Shown here: positions 37,550-53,746 of the stretch, in pieces | Numbering within the stretch: position 1 is the stretch's first letter | How the letters are laid out: each line of letters begins with the position of its first letter | From: Pseudomonas benzenivorans | GTDB lineage: Bacteria > Pseudomonadota > Gammaproteobacteria > Pseudomonadales > Pseudomonadaceae | Reading direction: 5' to 3' | Assembly (NCBI RefSeq): GCF_900100495.1 | Contig: NZ_FNCT01000001.1 | Location: 1-64,000 of the forward strand | DNA: 64,000 bases | Made by a program: the position numbers and the translations under genes | Notes under the pieces: generated by a model | The model's input: the letters and a program-made list of their open reading frames with translations, nothing else | Databases searched by the model: none | Told to the model about the DNA's origin: nothing

Positions 37550-37911
37550 CCAACGTCACGAATCTCTCGCGTTCGGGCCTCTATGACTGGATGGCGCAAC
37601 GTGTTTCGGCGGTCGTTCTCGCGGCTTACGTGCTATTTCTGCTCGGTTATGTGCTGTTCAATCCAGGCATGACTTATGTCGAGTGGCATGGTCTGTTCTC
37701 CAATAACCCGATGCGTATCTTCAGTCTGCTGGCCCTGGTTGCGCTCGGTGCGCACGCCTGGGTCGGTATGTGGACGATTTCCACCGACTACCTGACGCCC
37801 ATGGCGCTGGGTAAGTGGGCGACTGCCGTGCGTTTTCTCTTCCAGGCCGCGTGTGGCATTGCCATGTTCGCGTTTTTCGTCTGGGGCGTGCAGATTCTTT
37901 GGGGTATCTGA
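37543..37911 (+). CDS. sdhD: Succinate dehydrogenase membrane anchor subunit
   Basis: A 122-residue subunit with three transmembrane helices. ATG 37543 (MVTNVTNLSRSGLYDWMAQR) overlaps the end of sdhC, with GGGGGTG upstream. The quinone-site region RSGLYDWMAQRVSA and the heme-ligand helix ALGAHAWVGMWTISTDYL are present. It is translationally coupled to sdhC and followed three bases later by sdhA. Confidence 0.95.
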   Translation: MVTNVTNLSRSGLYDWMAQRVSAVVLAAYVLFLLGYVLFNPGMTYVEWHGLFSNNPMRIFSLLALVALGAHAWVGMWTISTDYLTPMALGKWATAVRFLFQAACGIAMFAFFVWGVQILWGI

Positions 37912-37914
37912 TCC

Positions 37915-39690
37915 ATGACTAGCATTCGTACTCTTTCTTATGACGCCATCATCGTCGGTGGCGGTGGTGCAGGCATGCGCGCCGCACTGCAACTGGCCCA
38001 GGGCGGTCACAAGACCGCCGTGGTGACCAAGGTCTTCCCGACCCGTTCGCACACCGTGTCCGCCCAGGGCGGCATCACCTGCGCCATCGCCTCGGCCGAT
38101 CCGAACGACGATTGGCGCTGGCACATGTACGACACCGTCAAGGGGTCCGACTACATCGGCGACCAGGACGCCATCGAATATATGTGTTCCGTTGGTCCGG
38201 AAGCCGTATTCGAACTGGAGCACATGGGTCTGCCATTCTCCCGTACCGAACAGGGGCGCATCTACCAGCGTCCGTTCGGCGGTCAGTCCAAGGGGCCGAA
38301 TAATCCGACTGTTCAGGCTGCCCGTACCTGCGCCGCCGCCGACCGTACCGGTCACGCGCTGCTGCACACCCTGTACCAGGCCAACCTGAAAGCCGGCACC
38401 TCGTTCCTCAATGAGTGGTACGCGGTCGATCTGGTGAAGAACCAGGATGGCGCCATCGTCGGCATCATCGCGATTTGCCTGGAAACCGGCGAAACCGTCT
38501 ATATCCGCTCCAAGGCCGTGGTTCTGGCCACCGGTGGCGCGGGGCGCATCTATGCCTCCACCACCAACGCGCTGATCAACACCGGTGACGGCGTGGGCAT
38601 GGCCCTGCGCGCCGGCGTGCCGGTGCAAGACATCGAAATGTGGCAGTTCCACCCGACCGGTATCGCCGGTGCTGGCGTGCTGGTGACCGAAGGTTGCCGC
38701 GGCGAGGGCGGTTACCTGATCAACAAGCACGGCGAGCGCTTCATGGAGCGTTACGCGCCGAACGCCAAGGACCTGGCTGGCCGCGATGTGGTCGCGCGCT
38801 CGATGGTCAAGGAGATCATCGCCGGTAACGGTTGTGGTCCGGAAGGCGATCACGTGATGCTGAAGCTCGACCACTTGGGCGAGGAGGTGCTGCACAGCCG
38901 CCTGCCGGGCATCTGCGAATTGTCCAAGACTTTCGCCCATGTCGATCCGGTCGTCGCGCCGGTTCCGGTCGTGCCGACCTGCCACTATATGATGGGCGGC
39001 GTGGCCACCAACATCCATGGCCAGGCGATGACCCAGGATGCCAACGGCAACGACGTCATCATCGAAGGTCTGTTCGCCGTCGGCGAAGTTGCCTGCGTGT
39101 CGGTGCATGGTGCCAACCGCCTGGGTGGCAACTCGCTGCTCGACCTGGTGGTGTTCGGCCGTGCGGCTGGCATTCACCTGGAGAAGGCACTGAAAGATGG
39201 CGTCGAGTATCGTGGCGCCTCTGCGACCGACATCGAGCAGTCGCTCAAGCGTCTGGCTGGGGTCAACGAACGCACCACCGGCGAAGATGTCGCGCCGCTG
39301 CGTAAAGAGCTGCAGAACTGCATGCAGAACTACTTCGGTGTATTCCGTACCGGCGAATACATGCAGAAGGGCATCAAGCAACTGGCCGACCTGCGTGAGC
39401 GGATCGCGACCGTCAAGATCGCGGACAAGAGCCAGGCGTTCAACACTGCGCGTATCGAAGCGCTGGAACTGCAAAACCTTCTCGAAGTGGCCGAGGCGAC
39501 TGCGGTGGCTGCCGAGGTTCGTAAAGAGTCCCGTGGCGCCCATGCCCGTGAAGACTTCGAAGATCGCGATGACGAGAACTGGCTGTGCCACTCCCTGTAC
39601 TTCCCAGGTGAGAAGCGCGTGACCAAGCGTGCCGTCAACTTCGCGCCGAAGACAGTACCGGCGTTTGAACCCAAGGTTCGGACTTATTAA
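37915..39690 (+). CDS. sdhA: Succinate dehydrogenase flavoprotein subunit
   Basis: A 591-residue FAD subunit oxidising succinate to fumarate. The dinucleotide loop [17 protein letters not shown] is at about 12-28, the covalent-FAD His is in [12 protein letters not shown], and active-site residues lie in the HPTGI and [16 protein letters not shown] regions. Arg/His substrate residues are in [10 protein letters not shown]. The C-terminal HDRD-like segment ([18 protein letters not shown]) is intact. Full length for the family. Confidence 0.98.
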   Translation: MTSIRTLSYDAIIVGGGGAGMRAALQLAQGGHKTAVVTKVFPTRSHTVSAQGGITCAIASADPNDDWRWHMYDTVKGSDYIGDQDAIEYMCSVGPEAVFELEHMGLPFSRTEQGRIYQRPFGGQSKGPNNPTVQAARTCAAADRTGHALLHTLYQANLKAGTSFLNEWYAVDLVKNQDGAIVGIIAICLETGETVYIRSKAVVLATGGAGRIYASTTNALINTGDGVGMALRAGVPVQDIEMWQFHPTGIAGAGVLVTEGCRGEGGYLINKHGERFMERYAPNAKDLAGRDVVARSMVKEIIAGNGCGPEGDHVMLKLDHLGEEVLHSRLPGICELSKTFAHVDPVVAPVPVVPTCHYMMGGVATNIHGQAMTQDANGNDVIIEGLFAVGEVACVSVHGANRLGGNSLLDLVVFGRAAGIHLEKALKDGVEYRGASATDIEQSLKRLAGVNERTTGEDVAPLRKELQNCMQNYFGVFRTGEYMQKGIKQLADLRERIATVKIADKSQAFNTARIEALELQNLLEVAEATAVAAEVRKESRGAHAREDFEDRDDENWLCHSLYFPGEKRVTKRAVNFAPKTVPAFEPKVRTY

Positions 39691-39701
39691 GGGTGACCGA
39701 T

Positions 39702-40409
39702 ATGTTGCAAGTCAGTGTTTATCGTTACAACCCGGAGCAGGACGCAGCGCCGTTCATGCAGGAGTTCCAGGTCAATACCGACGGCAAGGACATCATGGTC
39801 CTCGACGTACTGGCGCTGATCAAGGAGCAGGATGAAGGTTTCTCCTACCGTCGCTCCTGCCGCGAGGGTGTGTGCGGTTCCGACGGCATGAACATCAACG
39901 GCAAGAATGGTCTGGCCTGCATCACCCCGCTGTCCGCAGCGGGCCTGCGGGGCGGCAAGCTGGTGATCCGTCCGTTGCCGGGGCTGCCGGTCATTCGTGA
40001 CTTGGTCGTCGATATGAGCATCTTCTACAAGCAGTACGAGAAGGTGCAACCGTTCCTGCAGAACGACACGCCGGCGCCGGCCATCGAGCGCCTGCAGTCG
40101 CCGGAAGAACGCGAGAAGCTGGACGGTCTGTACGAGTGCATCCTGTGCGCCTGCTGTTCGACCAGTTGTCCGTCGTTCTGGTGGAACCCGGACAAGTTCC
40201 TCGGTCCGGCTGCGCTGTTGCAGGCCTATCGGTTCCTGGCCGACAGCCGCGACACCAAGACCGAGGAGCGTCTGGCCGCATTGGACGATCCGTTCAGCGT
40301 GTTTCGCTGCCGCGGCATCATGAACTGCGTGAACGTCTGCCCTAAGGGTCTCAATCCGACCAAGGCTATCGGCCACGTCCGTAACATGCTGCTGCAAAGC
40401 GGTACCTGA
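39702..40409 (+). CDS. sdhB: Succinate dehydrogenase iron-sulfur subunit
   Basis: A 235-residue subunit carrying three Fe-S clusters between FAD and quinone. The 2Fe-2S ligands are in SCREGVCGSDG and GLAC, the 4Fe-4S in CILCACCSTSC, and the 3Fe-4S in CRGIMNC with CPKGLNPTKAI. ATG 39702 (MLQVSVYRYNPE) with AAGGG upstream is preferred to GTG 39693. It ends the sdh part; 253 bases follow before sucA. Confidence 0.97.
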   Translation: MLQVSVYRYNPEQDAAPFMQEFQVNTDGKDIMVLDVLALIKEQDEGFSYRRSCREGVCGSDGMNINGKNGLACITPLSAAGLRGGKLVIRPLPGLPVIRDLVVDMSIFYKQYEKVQPFLQNDTPAPAIERLQSPEEREKLDGLYECILCACCSTSCPSFWWNPDKFLGPAALLQAYRFLADSRDTKTEERLAALDDPFSVFRCRGIMNCVNVCPKGLNPTKAIGHVRNMLLQSGT

Positions 40410-40646
40410 TTCGCTTGCTGTACCTGTGACACCTGCGGCGCCGCCGGCGCCGTAGTTTTAGCCAGAGCTGCAGCTCACAAAGCCGCGGTTCTTATTTGAA
40501 AAATTTGACGACCAGCAGGGGCATCCGGGCTGGTGCCCGGACTATCTGCGGGATCCGTGGTGGCTTTACCGAAGTCGCTGCTTCAGACTTCGGAAGCCCA
40601 GGCGGGTTCTTCGCCGGTGGTGTCCCCTTACCGAGGGTGACCAAGC

Positions 40647-40662
<16 letters not shown>
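40410..40662 (+). other. sdhB-sucA spacer
   Basis: About 240 bases with no gene. It contains several short GC hairpins (for example CATCCGGG-CTGGTG-CCCGGA near 40525) but no clear promoter or T-run terminator. sucA is probably read from the sdh promoter, possibly with a start of its own here. Confidence 0.5.
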
Positions 40663-43478
<2,816 letters not shown>

Positions 43479-43494
43479 CGCCTTCGCGCAAGAC

Positions 43495-43512
43495 GCGGCC
43501 CGATGGGGCCGC
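43495..43512 (+). promoter_or_regulatory. Intercistronic hairpin sucA-sucB
   Basis: GCGGCCC-GATG-GGGCCGC forms a 7-bp perfect stem in the 70-base gap. It has no T-run, so it is more likely an mRNA-stability or attenuation element than a full terminator. Confidence 0.5.
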
Positions 43513-43548
43513 CTCGTAGAAGAAACCGAATTTAAGGAACCACACAGA

Positions 43549-46274
<2,726 letters not shown>

Positions 46275-46487
46275 GCAGTAGTTGTAGATTGCCGCATCAG
46301 GTGGGTCGTCGCGTAATCGGCTCACCGCTCAGGCTGTTTACAGAAGAACCACGGCGGGTCGCCCGCGTTGAGCCCCGGCTTAGCGCGGAACGCCCGGCGG
46401 ACTGCTCCGCAAAAGCAGTCACAGGTGGTGCGGTACCACAAGTGCAGCACCGAATGCGCAATACCTAAACGAAGACGGTAGACAAGC
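46275..46487 (+). other. lpdG-sucC spacer
   Basis: About 210 bases without a gene. It includes GC-rich inverted segments but no convincing terminator, so sucCD may be partly read through and partly start from within. Confidence 0.45.
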
Positions 46488-47654
46488 ATGAATCTCCACG
46501 AGTATCAGGGTAAGCAGCTGTTCGCTGAATACGGCCTGCCCGTATCCAAGGGCTTTGCCGTAGACAGCCCGGAAGAAGCCGCAGCAGCCTGCGAAAAAAT
46601 TGGTGGCAGCGAGTGGGTCGTCAAGGCCCAAGTGCACGCCGGTGGTCGCGGTAAAGCGGGCGGTGTGAAGCTGGTCAAGAGCAAAGAAGACGCCAAGGCC
46701 TTCGCCGCCAACTGGCTGGGCAAGCGTCTGGTGACTTACCAGACTGACGCCAACGGTCAGCCGGTCAGCAAAATCCTGGTCGAATCCTGCACCGACATCG
46801 CCAAGGAACTGTACCTGGGCGCGGTCGTCGACCGTTCCAGCCGCCGCATCGTGTTCATGGCCTCCACCGAAGGTGGGGTGGACATCGAGAAAGTGGCCCA
46901 CGACACCCCTGAGAAGATCCTCAAGGCGACCATCGACCCGCTGGTCGGCGCGCAGCCGTTCCAGGGCCGCGAGCTGGCATTCCAGCTGGGCCTGGAAGGT
47001 GATCAGGTCAAGCAGTTCACCCATATCTTCGTTGGCCTGGCCAAGCTGTTCCAGGACTATGATCTGGCCCTGCTGGAAGTCAACCCGCTGGTGATCAAGG
47101 CAGACGGCAACCTGCACTGCCTGGACGCCAAGATCAACATCGACAGCAACGCCCTGTACCGCCAGCCGAAACTGCGCGCCATGCACGATCCGTCCCAGGA
47201 CGATCCGCGCGAAGCCCACGCCGCCAAGTTCGAGCTGAACTACGTGGCCCTGGAAGGCAACATCGGTTGCATGGTCAACGGTGCCGGCCTGGCCATGGGT
47301 ACCATGGACATCGTCAACCTGCACGGCGGCAAGCCAGCCAACTTCCTCGACGTAGGCGGTGGCGCGACCAAAGAGCGCGTGACCGAAGCCTTCAAGATCA
47401 TCCTGTCCGACAGCAACGTCGCTGCCGTACTGGTGAACATCTTCGGCGGCATCGTGCGCTGCGACATGATTGCCGAAGGCATCATCGGCGCCGTTAAAGA
47501 AGTCGGCGTGAAGATCCCGGTCGTGGTTCGCCTGGAAGGCAACAACGCCGAACTGGGTGCCAAGGTACTGGCTGAAAGCGGCTTGAACATCATCGCGGCA
47601 ACCAGCCTGACCGACGCTGCTCAGCAAGTCGTCAAAGCTGCGGAGGGCAAGTAA
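46488..47654 (+). CDS. sucC: Succinyl-CoA synthetase beta subunit
   Basis: A 388-residue ATP-grasp subunit that makes ATP or GTP from succinyl-CoA. It begins [20 protein letters not shown]. The ATP-grasp core has [19 protein letters not shown], the metal-binding [10 protein letters not shown] and [12 protein letters not shown], and the C-terminal [13 protein letters not shown] and [11 protein letters not shown] that contact the alpha subunit's His loop. It overlaps the sucD start by one base (TAATG), so the subunits are made in equal amounts. Confidence 0.98.
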   Translation: MNLHEYQGKQLFAEYGLPVSKGFAVDSPEEAAAACEKIGGSEWVVKAQVHAGGRGKAGGVKLVKSKEDAKAFAANWLGKRLVTYQTDANGQPVSKILVESCTDIAKELYLGAVVDRSSRRIVFMASTEGGVDIEKVAHDTPEKILKATIDPLVGAQPFQGRELAFQLGLEGDQVKQFTHIFVGLAKLFQDYDLALLEVNPLVIKADGNLHCLDAKINIDSNALYRQPKLRAMHDPSQDDPREAHAAKFELNYVALEGNIGCMVNGAGLAMGTMDIVNLHGGKPANFLDVGGGATKERVTEAFKIILSDSNVAAVLVNIFGGIVRCDMIAEGIIGAVKEVGVKIPVVVRLEGNNAELGAKVLAESGLNIIAATSLTDAAQQVVKAAEGK

Positions 47655-48541
47655 TGAGCGTCCTGATCAATAAAGATACCAAAGTCATCTGCCAGGGCTT
47701 CACCGGCTCGCAGGGTACTTTCCACTCCGAACAAGCCATCGCCTACGGCACCAAGATGGTTGGCGGCGTGACTCCGGGCAAGGGCGGCACCACCCACCTC
47801 GGCCTGCCGGTGTTCAACACCGTCAAGGACGCGGTAGCCGCGACTGGCGCCACCGCCAGCGTGATCTACGTTCCGGCTCCGTTCTGCAAGGACTCGATCC
47901 TGGAAGCGGCTTTCGGCGGCATCAAGCTGATCGTCTGCATCACCGAAGGCATCGCGACCATCGACATGCTCGAAGCCAAGGTCAAGTGCGACGAACTGGG
48001 CGTGGTCCTGATCGGTCCGAACTGCCCGGGCGTGATCACTCCCGGCGAGTGCAAGATCGGCATCATGCCGGGTCACATCCACCTGCCGGGCAAAGTGGGC
48101 ATCGTGTCGCGTTCCGGCACCCTGACCTATGAAGCCGTGAAGCAGACCACCGACGCCGGCTTCGGCCAGTCGACCTGCGTGGGCATCGGCGGCGACCCGA
48201 TCCCGGGCTCCAACTTCATCGACATCCTCAAGCTGTTCCAGGAAGACCCGAAGACCGAAGCGATCGTGATGATCGGCGAGATCGGCGGTTCTGCCGAAGA
48301 AGAAGCCGCGGCCTTCATCAAGGCCAACGTGACCAAGCCGGTGGTGTCCTACATCGCCGGTGTGACTGCCCCTGCGGGCAAGCGCATGGGCCACGCCGGC
48401 GCGATCATCTCCGGCGGCAAGGGCACTGCGGACGAGAAGTTCGCCGCCCTGCAGGACGCCGGGGTGAAGACCGTGCGTTCCCTGGCCGACATCGGCAAGG
48501 CCCTGGCCGAGCTGACCGGCTGGGAAGTCAAAAACGCCTAA
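47654..48541 (+). CDS. sucD: Succinyl-CoA synthetase alpha subunit
   Basis: A 295-residue subunit that binds CoA and carries the phospho-His. CoA-binding part: [39 protein letters not shown] and [10 protein letters not shown] follow, and the active His is in [16 protein letters not shown] at about 246. The rho-independent terminator at 48558-48582 closes the long sdh-suc unit. Confidence 0.98.
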   Translation: MSVLINKDTKVICQGFTGSQGTFHSEQAIAYGTKMVGGVTPGKGGTTHLGLPVFNTVKDAVAATGATASVIYVPAPFCKDSILEAAFGGIKLIVCITEGIATIDMLEAKVKCDELGVVLIGPNCPGVITPGECKIGIMPGHIHLPGKVGIVSRSGTLTYEAVKQTTDAGFGQSTCVGIGGDPIPGSNFIDILKLFQEDPKTEAIVMIGEIGGSAEEEAAAFIKANVTKPVVSYIAGVTAPAGKRMGHAGAIISGGKGTADEKFAALQDAGVKTVRSLADIGKALAELTGWEVKNA

Positions 48542-48557
48542 GCGTTGCTGACTAAAG

Positions 48558-48582
48558 AAAGGCCACCTGCGGGTGGCCTTTT
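48558..48582 (+). terminator. Rho-independent terminator of sdh-suc operon
   Basis: AAAGGCCACC-TGCG-GGTGGCCTTTT followed by CTATTTT lies 17 bases after the sucD stop. Confidence 0.93.
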
Positions 48583-48823
48583 CTATTTTGGGACTGGGCA
48601 GACTGTTGGCGATGCGACAGAGAATTGCCTCATTTCGACAGCCTGACCTACGTCAATGCCGCTAGAACGGCAACTTCGTTAGGCTTGCAACTATCACGCG
48701 CGAGGGCCATCACAAGCGGCAATCGACGCCCCAGAGGCCTTGCCCAACCGGCAGGGCGACGTTTCCCCGACCCTTCGGGAAACCCTCGGAACTCATGACT
48801 TTCTGCCTGCGGTATTCCCCTCT

Positions 48824-50137
48824 ATGACTCGTTTGCACGGCTCGGATCTCCTGGCCCTCGGTTTCATGACCTTTGCGCTGTTCCTCGGCGCGGGCAACAT
48901 CATCTTCCCGCCCAGCGCCGGTCTCGCCGCTGGCGAAAACATCGGCCTGGCGGCGTTGGGCTTCCTGCTCACCGGCGTCGGCCTGCCGCTGCTCACCATC
49001 GTCGCGCTGGCCCGCGTCGGCGGTGGCATGGCGTTGCTCACCGCACCGCTGGGCAAGCGCGCCGGCCTGCTGTTCGCGGTAATCGTGTACCTGACCATCG
49101 GCCCGCTGTTCGCCACGCCGCGTACCGCGGTGGTGTCGTTCGAGATGGGCGTGGCGCCCTTCACTGGCAACAGCGAGGCGCCGCTGTTGATCTACACCCT
49201 GGCGTACTTCGCCGCGGTGCTGTTTCTCTCGCTCAATCCTGGGCGATTGGTCGATCGCATCGGCAAGTTCATCACCCCGGTACTGCTGGCGGCGCTGCTG
49301 GTGCTCGGCGGTGCGGCGCTGCTGGTGCCGGCGGGCGAGATTGGGCAGGTCTCGGTGGACTACCAGTCCGCACCCTTCGTGCAGGGCTTCCTGCAGGGCT
49401 ACCTGACCATGGACACCCTGGGTGCCCTGGTATTCGGCATCGTCATCGCCACGGCTATACGCGACCGCGGTGTGCGCGACGGCGCCCTGGTCACCCGCTA
49501 CTCGGTGATCGCCGGCCTGATCGCGGCGTTTGGCTTGTCGCTGGTCTATCTGGCGCTGTTCTACCTCGGCGCGACCAGCCAGGGCATCGCCGGTGAAGCG
49601 CAGAACGGCGTGCAGATCCTCACCGCCTATGTGCAGCACACCTTCGGCACCGCGGGCAGTCTGTTGTTGGCAGTGGTCATCACCCTGGCCTGCCTGACCA
49701 CCGCGGTAGGCCTGCTGACGGCCTGCGGCGAGTTCTTCAGCAGCCTGCTGCCGCTGTCGTATCGCCTGGTCGTGCTGGGTTTCGGTGTGTTCAGCCTGCT
49801 GGTCGCCAATCAGGGGCTGACCCAGTTGATCAGCGTCTCGGTGCCGGTGCTGGTAGGGCTCTATCCGCTGGCCATCGTGCTGGTGGCGTTGAGTCTGCTG
49901 GACGGCCTGTGGTTGTCGTCGCCCCGGGTATTCATCCCGGTGATGGCGGTGACCCTGGTCTTCGGCCTGGTGGACGGCTTTGCCGCAGCCGGGTTCAGCC
50001 AGTGGGCGCCGAGGTCGTTCGGCGAGCTGCCGTTGGCCGGCCAGGGCCTGGGCTGGCTGGTCCCGGCGTTGGCGACGCTGTTGCTCGTTGCCGTGCTCGA
50101 TAGGCTGTTAGGCAAGCCTGAGCGGGTGCTGGCCTGA
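48824..50137 (+). CDS. brnQ: Branched-chain amino acid transporter II (BrnQ/BraB family)
   Basis: A 437-residue LIVCS-family carrier importing Leu, Ile and Val with Na+ or H+. ATG 48824 (MTRLHGSDLLALG) is preferred to an in-frame start at 48740 that adds a polar extension. The signature GFMTFALFLGAGNIIFPP is at the first helix and twelve hydrophobic segments follow. It corresponds in position to braB next to sucD in P. aeruginosa. Confidence 0.93.
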   Translation: MTRLHGSDLLALGFMTFALFLGAGNIIFPPSAGLAAGENIGLAALGFLLTGVGLPLLTIVALARVGGGMALLTAPLGKRAGLLFAVIVYLTIGPLFATPRTAVVSFEMGVAPFTGNSEAPLLIYTLAYFAAVLFLSLNPGRLVDRIGKFITPVLLAALLVLGGAALLVPAGEIGQVSVDYQSAPFVQGFLQGYLTMDTLGALVFGIVIATAIRDRGVRDGALVTRYSVIAGLIAAFGLSLVYLALFYLGATSQGIAGEAQNGVQILTAYVQHTFGTAGSLLLAVVITLACLTTAVGLLTACGEFFSSLLPLSYRLVVLGFGVFSLLVANQGLTQLISVSVPVLVGLYPLAIVLVALSLLDGLWLSSPRVFIPVMAVTLVFGLVDGFAAAGFSQWAPRSFGELPLAGQGLGWLVPALATLLLVAVLDRLLGKPERVLA

Positions 50138-50209
50138 AGCGCGGTTGCAGGCCCGCCCTTGAAGCGAAGCCCTGAGTAGGCGCGCCTCCTGCCGGGCTGA
50201 TGCCGGACG

Positions 50210-51958
50210 CTAGGCCGCGCCGTTGCCCAGGTTGAAATGCCGGACCTGGGCATGCAGCCGCTCGGCCAACTCGGCGAGGCTGTGGCTGGCGGCGGTGACT
50301 TCGTTGGAACCCTCGGCGTTGCCGCTGGCCAGGTCACGAATCATCTCGATGCGCTGGCTGATGTCGTGCGCCACCGCGGCTTGCTGCTCGGCGGCGCTGG
50401 CGATCTGGATGGCCATTTCGCTGATCTCGCGATTGGTCGCGGTGATGGTCTCCAGCGCCTGGCCCGCTTCGATCGCCTGGCGGGCGCCGCTTTCCGCCTG
50501 GGCACGGCTGGCACTCATCACGCTGGCGGCGCTCTGGGCTCCGGCTTGCAGGCGTTCGATCATCCCCTGGATTTGCGTGGTGGAATCCTGGGTGCGCTTG
50601 GCCAGCGAGCGCACCTCATCGGCGACCACGGCAAAGCCGCGTCCTTGTTCGCCGGCGCGGGCGGCCTCGATGGCGGCATTCAGGGCCAGCAGGTTGGTCT
50701 GATCGGCGATTCCGCGAATCACATCGAGGATGCTGCCGATATTGGCGGTATCCTGCGCCAGGGTTTGTACCACCGTCGCGGCATCACCGATGTCATGGGA
50801 CAGGGCGTTGATGGAGCCGACCATCTGCCCGACCAGGTAATGGCCGCTATTGGCCGCCTGGTCGGCGCGTTGTGCGGCTTCGGCGGTTTGGCTCGAGTGG
50901 CGGGCGACCTCCTGCACTGTGGCCGCCATTTCGGTCATGGCGGCCGCCACTTCGCTGGTGTGCAGCTCCTGCTGCTGGAGATTGTGCTGGGTGGAGGAGG
51001 TGGTGCTGGTCAACTGCGAAGCGGAAACACTTAGCTGGCTGCTGGAGTGCAGCACATTGCTGACGATCTCGCGCAGCTTGCCCACCATCTGGCTGAACGA
51101 ATGCGACAGTACGCCGAACTCGCCGCCGCTTTGCGCGGCGAGGTGGGCGCCCAGTTCGCCGGCGGCGACCCTGCACGCGTCGTCGCTCAGGCGCAGCAAG
51201 GCGCCGCTGACCTTGCGGCGGATCGCGAAGATGCCCAGCACCGAAATCACCACCAGCAACAGCACCATGACGGTCACGGCGGCCATGTAGCGCTCGCCTA
51301 TCTGCGTGTAATGCGCCACGGCGTCGCCGGTGCGCTGGTCCAGCAGGGCGTAGAAATCATCGACCGGCTGCATGATCTTGGCTTTTTCCCGGTGGTAATC
51401 GGCGTCGTGCATCAGCCGGCTGGCCAGCGCCAAATCGGGTTCGCCTTGGCGGGTAAAGCCGCCCTGGCCGTCGCTGAAACGACCTTTTACCGCATTCATC
51501 GCCCGGGTTTCGATCAGCACCAGGGCATCCGAGTTGGCCTGGGCTTCGGCCAGCTTATCCAGTTCGTCCTGGCTGAAGCCTTGGCGACGCATCGATTCGA
51601 GCAGCGGCAGGCTTTCGCCATTGCCCCGCGGTGCGGGTTGCCCGGCGGCAATGAAGTCCCAGTAGAGCCGTTCATACTGCAGCGGACGTGGCTGCTTGCC
51701 ATTGCGGATATCGAGTACCTGCCAATATTGCTGTTCGTAGCGGGCGTCGCCACTGACCGCGTAGGTGCGGGCCAGGCGGGTCAGGTCATCGGAACTCTGC
51801 CGCAGTTCGTCCGCCAGCAGATAGGACTGATAGCGATTCTCCTGGCTCGCGGTCAGCTGGCCTTGGTTGAGGATCATCAGGATCACCAGGAGCGAGAGCA
51901 AGGTGGTGCAGAAAATGATGGCGGCAAAGATCAGGGAAAACAGACGTTGCACGGACAT
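50210..51958 (-). CDS. Methyl-accepting chemotaxis protein with periplasmic helical sensor
   Basis: A 582-residue chemoreceptor from ATG 51958 ([11 protein letters not shown]) with AGGAG upstream; the in-frame extension to 52000 is unsupported. TM1 is about 6-32 and a large, mostly helical periplasmic domain spans about 33-220 ([21 protein letters not shown]). TM2 is about 226-248, then HAMP. The signalling hairpin has [20 protein letters not shown] and [17 protein letters not shown]. Ligand is unknown; the helical sensor fits the 4HB/helical-bimodular class. It is monocistronic and convergent with brnQ. Confidence 0.93.
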   Translation of the reverse strand: MSVQRLFSLIFAAIIFCTTLLSLLVILMILNQGQLTASQENRYQSYLLADELRQSSDDLTRLARTYAVSGDARYEQQYWQVLDIRNGKQPRPLQYERLYWDFIAAGQPAPRGNGESLPLLESMRRQGFSQDELDKLAEAQANSDALVLIETRAMNAVKGRFSDGQGGFTRQGEPDLALASRLMHDADYHREKAKIMQPVDDFYALLDQRTGDAVAHYTQIGERYMAAVTVMVLLLVVISVLGIFAIRRKVSGALLRLSDDACRVAAGELGAHLAAQSGGEFGVLSHSFSQMVGKLREIVSNVLHSSSQLSVSASQLTSTTSSTQHNLQQQELHTSEVAAAMTEMAATVQEVARHSSQTAEAAQRADQAANSGHYLVGQMVGSINALSHDIGDAATVVQTLAQDTANIGSILDVIRGIADQTNLLALNAAIEAARAGEQGRGFAVVADEVRSLAKRTQDSTTQIQGMIERLQAGAQSAASVMSASRAQAESGARQAIEAGQALETITATNREISEMAIQIASAAEQQAAVAHDISQRIEMIRDLASGNAEGSNEVTAASHSLAELAERLHAQVRHFNLGNGAA

Positions 51959-52340
51959 AACGGCTCTCCTTGGCAGTACGGATGGGCGACTTCCTGTCAT
52001 AGAGGCAGTGGTTGCTTCTAATGCAGTGGCTGAATTTCGCTGTTGGCACAGGGGGCGCAGTGCACTTGCCTGGTGCGCAGCCTGTTACAGCTTTGTCTAG
52101 GTGCAGGCACTTTGCAACTACTCGAACGCTGCTATTTCGTGTGGGAAGGCCGAGGGTAGGGGCTCTAGGTGTTTCGCGGCGAGCCGTTACCGGTTGCCCT
52201 ATATGCGTGCGCCGATGCAGGCGTGTGCTTGGTGATGGAGGCGCGGTGTGTCGTCTGCTGCCGGCAGTGCAGGAAAAGCACAAGGCTGCGGTGTCGATGC
52301 CTTCAGCTGGCTATAATCCCGCCCTCAGCTAGGGGGATCC
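51959..52340. other. Intergenic region upstream of the DUF599 gene
   Basis: About 380 bases between divergent genes with no credible CDS. The only clear element is TATAAT at 52312-52317, 24 bases before the DUF599 start. No good -35 sits at 16-18 bases, so the promoter call is weak. Confidence 0.5.
52312..52317 (+). promoter_or_regulatory. Candidate -10 box of the DUF599 gene
   Basis: A perfect TATAAT lies 24 bases upstream of ATG 52341 in GGCTATAATCCCGCC. No matching -35 hexamer could be found, so an activator may be needed. Confidence 0.4.
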
Positions 52341-53078
52341 ATGAGCATCGTCGACAACAATCTATGGCAGCAGTTATTGGCCATCGCCTGGTTTCTGCTG
52401 TGCTGGGGCGGCTATACCCGCTACGCCCATGCCAAGGGGATCACCACCCCGTGTCTGGCCAGCGTGCTGCACCTCTACCGGGAGGACTGGATGCGCCGCA
52501 TGCTGCTGCGCGACAACCGCATCGCCGACGCCAGCGTGATCGGCAATCTCGAGCGCAACGCTTCGTTCTTCGCCTCCAGCACGCTGATCATCCTCGCCGG
52601 TATCCTCACCGTGCTGGGCGCCTCCGACCGCGCGGTGTCGCTGTTGGCCGACCTGCCCTTCGTGCAGGCCGCCAGCCGGGAGATGTCCGAGTTCAAGCTG
52701 CTGAGCCTGGGGGTGGTGTTCGTCTACGCCTTCTTCACCTTCAGCTGGTGCATGCGTCAGTACAACTTCGCCGCGGTGCTGGTGGGCTCGGCGCCGATGG
52801 TCGGTGAACGGCATGTGACCGAGCAGGAGCGCAAGGCCTTCGCCGAGCGTGCCGCACGGGTGATTTCGATGGCCGCCAACCAGTTCAACTACGGTTTGCG
52901 CGCCTACTATTTCGGCATGGCAACCCTGGCGTGGTTCATCAACCCCTGGTTCTTCATGCTGGTGACCGGTGGCGTGGTGGTGGTGCTGTACCGCCGGGAG
53001 TTCCATTCCGATGTATTGGAAGTGATGGTCTACACCCAGACCCCGGCGTTCGAGCCGGCCAAGGAGAAAAGCGAATGA
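52341..53078 (+). CDS. DUF599 family membrane protein
   Basis: A 245-residue integral membrane protein with four or more helices: about 10-30 (LAIAWFLLCWGGYTRYA), 75-95 (FFASSTLIILAGILTVLG), 120-140 (LSLGVVFVYAFFTFSW) and 200-220. The order, with YREDWMRRMLLRDNRIADASVIGNLERNASFFASS, matches DUF599. Function is unknown. It overlaps the following MAPEG gene by four bases (ATGA), so the two membrane proteins are translationally coupled. Confidence 0.88.
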   Translation: MSIVDNNLWQQLLAIAWFLLCWGGYTRYAHAKGITTPCLASVLHLYREDWMRRMLLRDNRIADASVIGNLERNASFFASSTLIILAGILTVLGASDRAVSLLADLPFVQAASREMSEFKLLSLGVVFVYAFFTFSWCMRQYNFAAVLVGSAPMVGERHVTEQERKAFAERAARVISMAANQFNYGLRAYYFGMATLAWFINPWFFMLVTGGVVVVLYRREFHSDVLEVMVYTQTPAFEPAKEKSE

Positions 53079-53464
53079 GCCTGCCGTTCTGGTGCATCTT
53101 TATCAGCGCGCTACTGATCTTCCTAGCTAAAGCCCCGGTGGCCCGGGCCATGCAGCAGGAGAGTGGGGTATACGACAACCATCATCCGCGCAGCCAGCAG
53201 GCCCGCCTGACCGGCTTCGGCGCGCGGGCTCTGGCGGCGCACCTGAACAGCTTCGAAGCCTTCCCGCTGTTCGCGGTGGGGGTGTTGATGGCGCATGTGA
53301 CCCAGACGCACGGGGTGCTGGTGGATGGGCTGGCGGTGACTTTCGTTCTCGCGCGGGTGCTCTACCTGCTGTGCTACTGGGCCGATTGGCACTGGCAACG
53401 CAGCCTGGTGTGGGGCGTGGGGTTGTTGTGCAGCCTGTTGCTGATGCTGACCCCCGCGCTGTAA
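53075..53464 (+). CDS. MAPEG family membrane protein
   Basis: A 129-residue protein with four hydrophobic helices. The central block DNHHPRSQQARLTGFGARALAA followed by HLNSFEAFPLFAVGVLMA is the MAPEG signature (E-x-F-P motif). MAPEG proteins include glutathione-dependent membrane enzymes, but bacterial members like this one are mostly of unknown substrate. ATG 53075 overlaps the DUF599 stop. The hairpin at 53477-53507 follows. Confidence 0.88.
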   Translation: MSLPFWCIFISALLIFLAKAPVARAMQQESGVYDNHHPRSQQARLTGFGARALAAHLNSFEAFPLFAVGVLMAHVTQTHGVLVDGLAVTFVLARVLYLLCYWADWHWQRSLVWGVGLLCSLLLMLTPAL

Positions 53465-53476
53465 GAGCCCTGTAAA

Positions 53477-53507
53477 CGACAAGGCCCGCAGTATGCGGGC
53501 CTTGTCG
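53477..53507 (+). terminator. Strong hairpin after the MAPEG gene
   Basis: CGACAAGGCCCGCA-GTA-TGCGGGCCTTGTCG has a perfect 14-bp stem. It lacks a long T-run but lies between convergent genes and probably ends transcription from both sides. Confidence 0.75.
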
Positions 53508-53527
53508 ATTCCAGGGGCCGGTAGACC

Positions 53528-53746
53528 TTACTGGTTTTCCGCCGGTTGTTCTTCCGCTGGGGTAACTGGGGCGGCCGGAGCAGGTGTGCTCGGCTGCGGC
53601 ATGGTGGTTTCCGGGGCCGGTGCGCTCGGCTGGGCTTCAGTCGCCGGAGCAGGCGGGACCTGGGTTTTCTCTTCTTCCTTCTTGTCGCAGGCGGCAAGGC
53701 CAAGGCTGGCGGCCAGGAGCAGGGCAAGGGACAGGGTTTTTTTCAT
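53528..53746 (-). CDS. Small Pro/Ala-rich lipoprotein
   Basis: A 72-residue protein from ATG 53746 (MKKTLSLALLLAASLGLAAC) with GAGGCTC upstream. The lipobox LAAC predicts lipidation at Cys20. The mature part is KKEEEKTQVPP followed by a Pro/Ala/Glu/Gln-rich low-complexity tail, which is unlikely to fold on its own. It may be an envelope spacer or anchor; function is unknown. Confidence 0.85.
   Translation of the reverse strand: MKKTLSLALLLAASLGLAACDKKEEEKTQVPPAPATEAQPSAPAPETTMPQPSTPAPAAPVTPAEEQPAENQ

Noticed and set aside
37633..39591. 652-residue minus-strand ORF opposite sdhD/sdhA
   Set aside because: It is antisense to the complete sdhDA genes and has no ribosome site or motif.
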